Source: Onthophagus taurus
Lineage: Eukaryota > Arthropoda > Insecta > Coleoptera > Scarabaeidae
Assembly (NCBI RefSeq): GCF_036711975.1
Contig: NC_091976.1
Location: 3,658,001 to 3,722,000, forward strand
DNA: 64,000 nucleotides
Direction of reading: 5' to 3'
This document shows positions 35,637 to 44,479 of this stretch, piece by piece (the stretch's first letter is position 1; every line of letters starts with the position of its first letter). Both the position numbers and the translations under genes were made by a program. A model generated the notes under the pieces. It was not told where the DNA came from. It saw only the letters and a list, made by a program, of their open reading frames with translations, and made no database searches.

Positions 35637-36058
35637 TATCAGCGTATTTCCGATCTAAAAGACATATGATTATCTTTACATACTGAAAAATCTACAATCG
35701 GGCGCGGTGTATCAATTTGATATTTATAGAGTAAGTATGTGAAAAATATATATCCGTGAATAAAAAAATGTAAGTAGTAGTAGTATAAATAAATAGCACT
35801 TACCAAAATAACTAATATGTAACAAATTTACATAAGTGATTTTGTTACACGTATGGGCGCGGTGTATCAGTCTGAACAATATTGTAATATCTTTCTTCTA
35901 GCAAAGATTACTTACGACTAACTGGTCTCGTTCCGTAGGAGAATGCGAGATAGGAAGCTATTGGTAACGCATATTTCCGACTATTTACGAGTCAAAAGTA
36001 CTAGCACAAAACATTTCCGTTGTATCAATCTGATCAGCCGCGCCCGACGAAAGGTTAA

Positions 36059-36578
36059 GCGCAGTCCCTCCTTTTTGTTGAATTGTACGTAAAGACCAAT
36101 TTGGATTGTCTCGTACCATTTTTAATATTTAAATTTTTGTGTCAATTGGAACAAAATGTTTTGGCCTAGAGGTTTCCATTGGGGTGTATTGTTCTTCACT
36201 ACTTTGCGAAGTAGCTGTATCCGAAAATATGGAAGAGGAGGTGCTATCTTGCGATTCTACTACAGCATTTGTTAATGGAACTTCTTCGTCCGGCAAAAAT
36301 AACTCATCTTCTTCTGTAAAACAGTTTTCTCCCAAAGTTTTTACAATACATTGGGCAAACTTTTCCCCTAAAATAGATGCCTTCGGCGACATTGATTCAC
36401 TTGCCGCGTCATTTAAAATTTTCATTTTTTTTAATATTTAGAAACAAACGTGCATACCGTCTGTAATATCCTGTTTGTCGTATAATTGCATGAAACTTAC
36501 AATTAACGTTTCTTCTTCCAGAATCCCTTCATGTTCAACAATTGTTGACGGTTGCTTTTCAATTGATACGGTATCCAT
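36059..36578 (-). pseudogene. pogo/Tigger-like gene, N-terminal part
   Basis: A likely first exon 36578-36501 (MDTVSIEKQPSTIVEHEGIL...) ends at a GTAAGT donor. The main exon 36425-36059 begins MKILNDAASESMSPKASILG, contains CIVKTLGENCFTEEDELFLP, and after a stop near 36130 reads MVRDNPNWSLRTIQQKGGTAL. This joins in frame, through the TTAA, to KNTTDLKKWQ at 32773. I could not find a convincing acceptor between the exons. A duplicated middle section lies nearby at 36780-37000. Confidence 0.55.
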
Positions 36579-36579
36579 A

Positions 36580-36756
36580 TTATCCAAGAAAATAATCCAA
36601 AAATCGCTATCCAAAAATCAATATCTAATAATCGTTATCCAAAATCGCTGCTCAATAATCAGTATCCAATAAATCGTTGTCCAAAAATCACTATTCAATA
36701 ATCGTTATCTAATAATCACTATCCAAAAATCGCTGTTTAATAATCACTAACCGATA
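36580..36756. repeat. Degenerate ~15-bp tandem repeats (AATCGTTATCCAAAA type)
   Basis: Roughly eleven copies of words such as AATCGCTATCCAAA, AATCGTTATCCAAA, AATCACTATCCAAA and AATCAGTATCCAAT in direct orientation, just upstream of the pogo-like gene start. Confidence 0.75.
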
Positions 36757-36779
36757 AGGCGTAAAGAATTAAACTATTT

Positions 36780-37010
36780 CCTAAAAAATAAAAAATTTTT
36801 TTAGCTTCTTTCCATATTGTCGGCAAATCCAGTGCTTTTGTAAACTTTAGGTAACGTGTTACTTTTCGCTGGCGAATAGAATGGGTCGTCTTATAATTAA
36901 ACTTCATCACCCAAGTAGGCGATGCTGTAAATTTAAAGTGCGGCCCTTGAAACTGTGTAGCAGCTTGAGTTGCCCATTGCTGTAGTATTCTTGTGGATAG
37001 AAAACAGCCG
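36780..37010 (-). pseudogene. Second copy of part of the pogo-like transposase
   Basis: The minus strand reads STRILQQWATQAATQFQGPH, FKFTASPTWVMKFNYKTTHS and IRQRKVTRYLKFTKALDLPT. This matches 32460-32640 closely, but here the block is free of the stop and frameshift seen there. It is a partial duplicate of the DNA-binding region, truncated at both ends. Confidence 0.75.
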
Positions 37011-37472
37011 TCCTGTGTGTGAATTAATGAAATTTTAGATGAAAATCCATACATTTTAAGATTTGAGCATTTTAGGAATTTTGCCGCTGAATATAGAAGA
37101 AAATTATCAAATATTTCAAAATCAATTTAAAGAAGCATTAAAACTACAAGATTTCATACATAAATATAGTTATTAAAAAAAGGAATTTCAAGTTAATGGA
37201 ATTGACCAATCAGGAAATACTATTTAACAATTTCAACATTAAACAAACGAAAATTAAAAATTGTAGGTGATTTTGAACTTGAAAAAGAACACACGCACAT
37301 TTTGTCCCCCTTTTTTTGCAAGTTTATGTAAAAACATAAATGTTGACATAACGTTAAAAAAAGTTAATTGAAGAATTTCTCCGATTCAAAAAAAAAAAAA
37401 AGAAATAATAACCTTAACGAAGAAATATCATTTTGGTTCATGTTCCTGATAATCCCAGAAATTTGTTATCAT
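37011..37472. other. Spacer, no recognised gene
   Basis: AT-rich with no recognised coding region. Confidence 0.4.
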
Positions 37473-37476
37473 TTAA

Positions 37477-38175
37477 CCCATTAGGGACCGAATTTTTTGT
37501 TTTGAGAAATTTGAGTTGAAAATGATATATTCAAACTTAAATTAACAGTAGAAACATGATTTAGGTTAATATTTGGTTATTCACATAGCTATTTGCAAGA
37601 TGGAGGCTGTTCCATATATGGAACGCTAGGCTTTTAAGGTCTGTGACGCTCTGGTTGAATAAAACAAAAATAATTGAATATAAGTATTTATTTGAACAGT
37701 AAATGTTTATTTCTTATGAAAATCAACAAAACAATCAATACATAGGCCTACGTCACATTTGCGACACTGAGTGCGCACAGAGCTGCCTTTATGATTTTGC
37801 CCGGAGCATCGCCTGCGTTTACCATTAGGTATATATTCCACCAAATGATCTTTACCATCAAGGCGAATGTCTGGAGATACTCTACAATCTACTGAAAAAC
37901 ATCCGGGTCGACCAGATGACTTTGGTAGGTTTTGAAATCTGATTAAATAACTTTTTGCAATTTCCCTTCTAAAATCCAATTGCGTTGTTTCTGGATGATG
38001 TATTTTGTAAATGATCCATGCGTTTTGTATGGCAGCATCTAGGATCCATGTGAAAATGGGCCACCACCATTTTTTACCCCTTATTCCTATCCTGTACACG
38101 TTAATATTAGCATCCATTTGATCTGTACCTCCCATGAACATATTGTACCGTTCAAAGCACCGAGGTCTTGTTATA
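37477..38175 (-). pseudogene. piggyBac element, C-terminal end only
   Basis: TTAA at 37473-37476 is followed by the plausible terminus CCCATTAGGGACC and the palindrome GTTCCATATATGGAAC at 37609-37624. Coding on the minus strand (about 38170-37707) starts at the third-Asp block RYNMFMGGTDQMDANINVYR, continues KWWWPIFTWILDAAIQNAW, and ends in a cysteine cluster (CSGQNHKGSSVRTQCRKCD then VGLCIDCFVDFH). The GGVD Asp is retained as GGTD. The rest of the transposase is missing; sequence upstream of 38175 is Harbinger-derived. Confidence 0.8.
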
Positions 38176-38218
38176 TAGATTTTCAAAATAGTTATAATAG
38201 TTATATAAATCAAAGATA

Positions 38219-38785
38219 TTAACTTGAACTTGATCTGGTTCCGTGCAAGTTAATATCTGCATGTTCTTCCTCTATCGAACCATCAATCAATGTCTCTATT
38301 TCTATATCCTGGCCATCTGGGTCTACTTCTTGAGATGTTTTTGTTTGTTCATTGTAAATTAAGTTTGATTCCTCTTCACGAATTGGCATACTTTCACTTA
38401 AGAACATCAAATGTTCATAACACCATCAGGTTGGTTTATAAATAGAGACCGTACCTGTACCACTCGATGCTGATTTTTTAATTTTTGTTTGTTCACTGCC
38501 AAATTGCGTGCGTAAATTCGAAATTTTATTCTTTACATCTTCAATATTTAAAGAGGGAATATTACAAATTTTTTTTAAATCTTCTGTTATTTTTGTAAAA
38601 TTTCTTTCGCGTTTTTCACGATTTTTATAATTTTCATTTTTAACTAAGTACAAATCTGGTATTTGTTCATACAAAGAAATCAAGCTTTTTACTTCACTTC
38701 TTGAAAAAGTGTATTTAACCATTTTGCGTATACATATGTATTTCTTTACTTCTCGTCTAGTAAATAAAATGTCATCTACGCACAT
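38219..38785 (-). pseudogene. MADF-domain protein of a PIF/Harbinger element, exon 1, one stop
   Basis: MADF (Myb/SANT-like) domain: VKSLISLYEQIPDLYLVKNE, NREKRERNFTKITEDLKKIC, VKNKISNLRTQFGSEQTKIK, then IYKPT-stop-WCYEHLMFL where other copies read IYEPTLWYFDLLLF. The same frame continues after the stop to an acidic tail (EIETLIDGSIEEE). Such proteins are the second gene of animal PIF/Harbinger elements. The gene starts near a Harbinger-like end at about 38934, and the rest of this element to the left is lost. Confidence 0.75.
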
Positions 38786-39093
38786 CTACGTCAAATGTCA
38801 CCATGCATAGTGACCAACGTAAAAAAAAAATATATCAAATCGTCGTAGAAATAATCGGTACGTGTAAAATACAAAAATTGAAGCAATTTATTGAGCAATT
38901 AATTGACCAATAAATTGATGTGTGTAAAGGGGCCTATTCACACGCGGACATGTGCGGTGGATTTGATCGGCGAACAGATCCGTTATTTAGTACATACAAT
39001 GAAACAAATTCGTCGTTTAACTACACACATTGCAACAAATCCATGTTGCAGTAGCACGTGTTTCCTAGCAGTCAGGAGTGATTTTTGTAAGAT

Positions 39094-41062
39094 ATGGATT
39101 CAATTACTACAAAAAGAAATGTAGCACTGATTGGGGCTTACATTGCATTGTTTGATGAAAAAAAAAAGAAAAGGATCTGGTGTAAACGTTGGTATTTGGA
39201 AAGACGGAGATATTCTTATATGAGTTTAATTAGAGAACTGAAAACCAATGAACCTAGCGATTTACATAATTTTTTTCGTATGGACAGTGAATCGTTCGAA
39301 ACATTGCTGCAGTATATCCGGCCCATGATTGTACGAAAAAATACATATATTAGAGAAGCAGTAAGTGCTAGAGAGCGACTAGTTGCCACGTTACGATACC
39401 TAGCAACCGGAAGATGTATTGCAGATTTAAAGTTCAGTTGTGCTATATCACCACAGTTACTGGGTAGTATTATACCTGAAACTTGTTGGGCATTATTTAA
39501 GGCGTTAAAAAAGGAATACATGAAGGTATGTTATTTTTATTATTTATAAATCGTTTATAACTTACATTTATTACACTCTATTATTAAATGAAATAAATTC
39601 AGAAAGTTCGTTCGCGTTAGGGGCTGTGATCATTCCATTCAAAGACGAACGTTCCGCGAGTTGACTATTCTTCTCCACTTGTGTGGAAGATATTGGTGCT
39701 GGCGTGTATTGAGTTGGCTGTGTGTAAGTTTGTGTAATTTGTGCCGTGTATGGCGGTACTGGTGTACACAACCCTGAAAACTGTGTGTGCGTTGGCCGAG
39801 GAACTAAACTTGCTTCATATTGTTGTTGTTGATGAGGATAATATGGGTCATGGTGGTACACCGCTGTTTGTGGAATGTTAGCAGGAATGCTAATAGAGCA
39901 ATTTTCTGCCAACCTCTTCAATTTTCCGAAATACAGAACGTCTGAAATGAGTTTCTGTGCAATAGTCCGTTGGTGTGGTTCCATATTTTCCAAGTCACAC
40001 GCAACGCTTTTTCCAAATGGTTCATAACGGAGAGTTGTTGGTGGTACAGCTGCAAGTGCGGTGCTTGCTACATCCAAAAATTTCGCTTTCTTTTGTGACA
40101 ATGTACTATCTTTGGTTGTTAACTTCTTATTCTTCTCTCTAGGTCGAAACTGCTGAGAGGAGCAGGTACTTGTCGGAGTTAAAGGGGACTGTACTGTATC
40201 CTCCTGAAATAAAATAATATTATGTTATAAGTTTTATAAACAGCCAAATAACGCAAAATATTTTTTGCAGTTTCCATTAAGCGAAGCGGAATGGTTGGAA
40301 ATATCCGATGACTTTAATACTTCATGGAATTTTGAACACTGTTTAGGTGCGATGGATGGAAAACACATCGCAATAAAAAAAACACCAAACAGTGGATCAT
40401 TTTATTATAATTATAAAGGCTTTTATAGCACCTTTTTATTTGCGGTCGTCAATGCTAATTATGAATTCATGTATGTGTATACTGGAATTAATGGCAGAAT
40501 TTCAGACGGAGGTGTTCTGCAAGAAACTGACTTTTACGAAAAACTTGAAAACCACACTTTAAATATACCTTTACCGAGCAGTCTCGATAAAGCAGCAGTT
40601 AAATTGCCTTATGTTTTTATTGGCGACGATGCTTTCAGTTTGACCGAAAATGTAATGAAGCCTTATTCTTTGACTGGCATTACTCATGATGCAAAAATTT
40701 TTAATTATCGTTTATGCAGAGCGAGAAGAGTGGTTGAAAATGTGTTTGGAATATTGGCAACTCGCTTCAGAATATTATTGAGCACAATTACATTGAATAA
40801 TTTAGAAAAGATTGATGCGGTAGTATTAGCATGTCGCATCCTTCACAACTTCTTAAGAAGAAATTGTTCTATTTATATGAATACTCGTAGTATTGATACA
40901 GTCAACAGTGACGGTGACTGGCGCGAAGAGCTTCGTCAACTACAAAACTTACAAAACAGAAGGACTTATTACAATGAAATGGCTAAGAATGTTAGAAATG
41001 CCTTTAAAGATTATTACAACCATGAAGGAAAGATACAATTTCAAGACAACATGATTAACTGA
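39094..41062 (+). CDS. PIF/Harbinger transposase (exons 39094-39525 and 40271-41062)
   Basis: Exon 1 encodes 144 residues (MDSITTKRNVALIGAYIALF...) including the Harbinger N-terminal segment ERLVATLRYLATGRCIADLK. It ends at donor AAG|GTATGT (39526). The acceptor TTTTTTGCAG|TTT opens exon 2 at 40271 in phase 0, giving 407 residues. Exon 2 has GAMDGKHIAIKK (Asp 1), GRISDGGVL, YVFIGDDAFSL (Asp 2) and RRVVENVFGIL (Glu): a complete DDE triad. It catalyses cut-and-paste transposition, probably with the MADF protein for DNA binding or nuclear entry. No stop or frameshift. The intron contains exon 2 of the opposite-strand gene. Confidence 0.92.
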
Positions 41063-41579
41063 AATTATCTTTATCACTTTTTGTTAAGCGTTCTGTTGTT
41101 TATTCCTGTAATCTTCTGCTTTGTATCATTGTATTATAATACATAATAAAATAAGTAAAATTGCAACTTACGCTTATAAATTCACTGTAACTGCAGTCGT
41201 CGTCGGTAGCCGATTCCTCAATTGCCAATAAAGATGTTCTAGGCCGGACCTCTTCATTGTCTTGCGTAAACAAAAGCAAGTCAAAATACCATAAAGTAGG
41301 CTCGTATATGTTATCGGCAGATGATCCAGTTCGTTTGCTTTTCCTCATTTCTCTTAATTCCCGTCGGAAACCAGCACGCAAGGAATCAATTTTCTTTCTC
41401 ACATACTGTACATTAGCCTCTGGACATATTTCTTTGCATTTAATAACTAATGCCTCATACGCGTCATTTCTTTTTTGTTTGTTTACGTACTCTTTGCTTT
41501 TTACGTTCCAGAGACAAGGATACGTTTTATACAATGAAATAAAGCTTTCCCAAAATTGTTTGTTATCACGGAAAGACAT
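39571..41579 (-). CDS. MADF-BESS protein of the Harbinger element (exons 41579-41172 and 40203-39571)
   Basis: ATG at 41579 (MSFRDNKQFWESFISLYKTY). The MADF domain covers residues about 5-95, with FWESFISLYKTYPCLW, VRKKIDSLRAGFRRELREMR and IYEPTLWYFDLLLF. Exon 1 ends ..EFIS at 41172 before GTAAGT. Exon 2 starts at 40203 after TTTATTTCAG, reading EDTVQSPLTP in phase 0 with no stop. The BESS motif region is LENMEPHQRTIAQKLISDVL then YFGKL. The rest is Gln/Pro/Thr-rich to FISFNNRV. Total about 346 residues. It is likely the DNA-binding partner of the transposase. The intron contains transposase exon 2. Its 5' flank is truncated by piggyBac sequence. Confidence 0.88.
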
Positions 41580-41587
41580 ATTTAACC

Positions 41588-42234
41588 TTAAAAAGCGCAC
41601 CGTCTGTCAAACAAATCCTCCCATATTTGCCTTATCGGTGAAAATTTGTCTTCACGATTTCTTTTTTCTTTATCGTCAAATCTTAGACAATTCAATAAGA
41701 ATTTGAAACGTATTTCAGGCATAATGCATCTATATATTTGAGGTCCTTGTGAAGAAAACATTTGTTGTACAGATAGATGTGCATCTTTTCGAGCACCAGC
41801 TATGTACAAAAGACCTAATAGGGCATTGATTTCTACATTATTCTTCATTTGTATGAGTTATAATTTCATTTAAAATTGTAGGTGTGAATAAAATGGCCCA
41901 AGCATCTATTTCTGTGATAATTACACGTGCATTCTTTATTCCAAGTACCTTTACCACGATGTTTCTTGAAGGCGTTCTGGTTTTTTGCAGGTTCTCGTGA
42001 ACTCCATGCAAAACCATTTTTGCCCTTCAAAATTCCATCACGTTGAAGTGGACGTTCTTCAAACTCATCATCTTCAGAAGAAGTGTCATCGTTGTGTTCC
42101 GACAACTCTTCCACCTTGTCCTCACTGTCACTTTCTGCAAAATTGTCATCAACATCGCTTTCTGATTCATTGTACCATTGTAGGACAGTTTTTTCAAAGT
42201 CCGGATCTAGAGCACTAACGGTTTTTTTAGACAT
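41588..42234 (-). pseudogene. piggyBac transposase, N-terminal half
   Basis: MSKKTVSALDPDFEKTVLQW with a following acidic stretch (SESDVDDNFAESDSEDKVEE), then in another frame EINALLGLLYIAGARKDAHL and FLLNCLRFDDKEKRNREDKF. These match the N-terminal and pre-catalytic regions of piggyBac transposases (compare 33813-35636). It stops at about 41588, before the first catalytic Asp, where it meets the MADF gene at a TTAA (41582-41585). At least one frameshift near 41860. Confidence 0.8.
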
Positions 42235-42402
42235 GTTTCACAAATATTCTATCACACGAAATTACAAATAGTATTATTTTACAATACGCAAACGTATCCT
42301 GGGGTCACTTACAACCCCAAATAATTTTTATTGAGAAAACGATAATCGGCAACGTAAGGTTCACTGCACGTGTTTATACTATTCACAGTCTACTAACCTT
42401 AC

Positions 42403-43357
42403 CTAAACTATCAGCGCCACCAAGCGCGAAATAAGAATATAAGCGAAAAAATTCAATTCTGTTGGGGTCACACGTAACCCCGGTATACCTTCTAGGGTTA
42501 TCAGAGCATAAATTAATGTTGTTTCATTCAATTTAAGAATCAATAAAGTCATTGTTTGGTTTAGCAAACGAGTCTCTAGTAACACAAAAAGATACAAAAC
42601 TGAAAAAACATGATTGAAAAATAGGAAATGTAACATAATATAAACGAATAAATTAAATACTGTTATCTTCCACAAAATCACCTGGGCTGCACAGTAGCTC
42701 TTCCGGTAAATCTTCATCTTCACCTTCATATTCAGTACCTCTAGCGTATTGTTGCTGACGTAATATGGTTTTATAAAATTGTAAGTTAAGTTGCACATAT
42801 TGTCCATCCATTCTTGTCCGTAATGTTTTATTAATAGTTCATCAACATTTTTTACCTTTTTCGGCTTGAGTTTCACAAATTGATTTACTATGTTTTGAGG
42901 GTTTAAAAAAGATAAATTTTTCCCTCGTTTGCATATTGTTTTTGGATTGTTAACATCGGAATTAAAATGCGCCTCTCCCTGAGCTAGAATTTCATTCTTG
43001 ATTTTCGAGCGTGTTAATACAATTCGTTTGCATGATTTAATCTTAAAATGGAGGGAGCCCGTTGATTTTATAACTGCTGTACTTTCTTTTTTCCAATCTT
43101 GGATATGCCAATCATAATTCAGCTTTTTTAATGTCCCATGTTTTTTTGAAAATATCGTAATACTCATCAGGAAGTATTATTGTGTCAAGTTTTTGAAGCT
43201 CTTTTTCTATTAAAGCGAATACACGATCAGCTAGTAGGAACGAATGTCCTGTTACTGGGAATACAAGTTGCACTTTTTTAATATTACGTGGTGCTTGCGA
43301 TAACCACTGCAGCCAAAATAGTGCTATTTTTATTTTGCCTTGAACATCCATCTGCAC
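42403..43357 (-). pseudogene. DUF7869-type transposon-like gene, C-terminal fragment
   Basis: The first open piece (43357-43112) carries VQLVFPVTGHSFLLADRVFA, the conserved GHSF-x3-DRVF block. Overlapping in another frame from 43167 are LNYDWHIQDWKKES, SLHFKIKSCKRI, VKNVDELLIKHYGQEWMDNM. These align by eye with the C-terminus of the gene at 1004-1476 (LLSKHYGKNW). A frameshift separates the two pieces. The N-terminal two-thirds are missing. The reading after about 42790 is probably noncoding. Confidence 0.65.
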
Positions 43358-43834
43358 CCAAAGAAAAAATTTGTTGGATTTAAAGGTTTTCCATTTTACG
43401 ACAATAAAAAACGTGTATAGATTTTAATCAAAAGGTTTTATTGTTAAACCAAGTTACTAAAATATGTTATTATAAAAATCAAAATCTTAGTTATATTAAA
43501 AAGAATTCTTTGTTCGAAAAAAGATGTAGTTTTTAATTTAAAATTATTAAATGTTTCACATAATGCGTAAGGTTTTTAAATTAAAATGACTTAATTTTTA
43601 TAGTAAGATTTTTGTGCTATTGAGGTAATAATGTATAAATGTTAGCAGAAAATTTATTCAACTTTATTATTAAAAGAACGGTATTTTAGTTTAAATAAAC
43701 ATATTCTTTACTTAATTTTTTTTTATTTTTTAACCCAAATAAGTGTTTTTTCGTTTTAAAGTACAAATGTAAAGGGCACGGAGCGGCTCGTGCCGTTTAC
43801 CAGGCGAGGTCGTGCACTCTGCTATCGCGCTCGC

Positions 43835-43868
43835 TTAAAAACGAACAGCAGTCTATGGATGACTCTGA
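43835..43868 (+). repeat. 34-bp direct repeat, copy 1 (copy 2 at 47941)
   Basis: TTAAAAACGAACAGCAGTCT followed by ATGGATGACTCTG recurs at 47941-47974, immediately outside a piggyBac end. Confidence 0.8.
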
Positions 43869-43899
43869 AACCAGGTATTAATGGAACCTTATTATAAAG

Positions 43900-44371
43900 T
43901 GTATTCCAAAAACATGTTCCCCTTGGTTTTGTGGAGATATTGTTGAACGTCATATCGTTATAATGATAAGAACTAAAGATATATTCCATAAAACATCACC
44001 ATCCCAACTGAAGTCCCAATATTCTCACCTCTTCCGCTTCCTTCTTTCCTTAAATCCTAAAGAAATACAAATTTGCACAATTCCTCCCTGCAAAAACTTC
44101 GAGTCCGTGAACGTAAGATATTATAACTTCTGTGTCATGCTATAAATAAATACTCTCCATGCCTTTATAGGAAATCAATCATTACATTCGACGGTTTTGT
44201 GCTGAAAAGCAAATCAATTGTACCGACATTGAAGCAATTGTTAACAGAACCATGATGGAAGGGTAACAAAACGTAAAAATGTTTCTTTTCTTGTGTATTT
44301 AATACAAATTTCTACACAGGGATGGTATTTACTTAAATGAACAAGGGTTGGAAACGATCTGGAACGCGGTA
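43900..44371 (+). pseudogene. SGNH-hydrolase-like gene fragment, three spliced exons
   Basis: Exon A (to 44112) reads GDIVERHIVIMIRTKDIFHK then LNPKEIQICTIPPC. Exon B is 44171-44262 (EINHYIRRFCAEKQINCTDI, EAIVNRTMMEG), exon C 44320-44371 (DGIYLNEQGLETIWNAV). Splice sites are consistent: GTAAGA donor at 44113, TTTATAG acceptor, GTAACA donor, CTACACAG acceptor, GTAAGT donor at 44372, and the frame holds through both introns. The pattern I-x-I-GTND ... TIPP ... DGIHLN is the SGNH/GDSL hydrolase core; here GTND is RTKD and the catalytic-type His is Tyr, so activity is doubtful. The N-terminal block is missing. Probably mobile-element cargo or a host gene scrap. Confidence 0.5.
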
Positions 44372-44479
44372 GTAAGTAATTATAATCATATTCTCAATCC
44401 ATTACACAATTTAATTATAAGTAAAACAGATTAATATAATAAATTGCTTTCTCTATCAAAAGTTTTTTTTCTATCAAAA

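Larger units (their letters stand above)
32778..36054 (-). mobile_element. piggyBac element with TIRs and TTAA duplication, apparently intact
   Basis: TTAA at 32774-32777 and 36055-36058 flank inner ends CCTTCCGTCGGGCGCGG and, from the other side, CCTTTCGTCGGGCGCGG: 17-bp TIRs with one mismatch. It encodes a 607-residue transposase. The motif TGTATCAAtyTGA occurs four times in the same orientation near 32822, 35708, 35862 and 36021, three of them next to GGGCGCGG. Inserted in the pogo-like gene and itself carrying an IS630-like insert (32874-33715). Confidence 0.92.
38929..41580. mobile_element. PIF/Harbinger element with two interlocked genes, right end truncated
   Basis: The left end is proposed at GGGGCCTATTCACACGCGG (38929). 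It contains an uninterrupted two-exon transposase gene (+) and an uninterrupted two-exon MADF-BESS gene (-). The right TIR is missing: three bases beyond the MADF ATG there is a TTAA and then piggyBac sequence. Confidence 0.75.

Noticed and set aside
38219-38410. Acidic frame first read as a piggyBac N-terminus
   Set aside because: It is in the same frame as the MADF domain upstream and separated only by one stop codon within the conserved PTLWY block, so it is the tail of that MADF exon.
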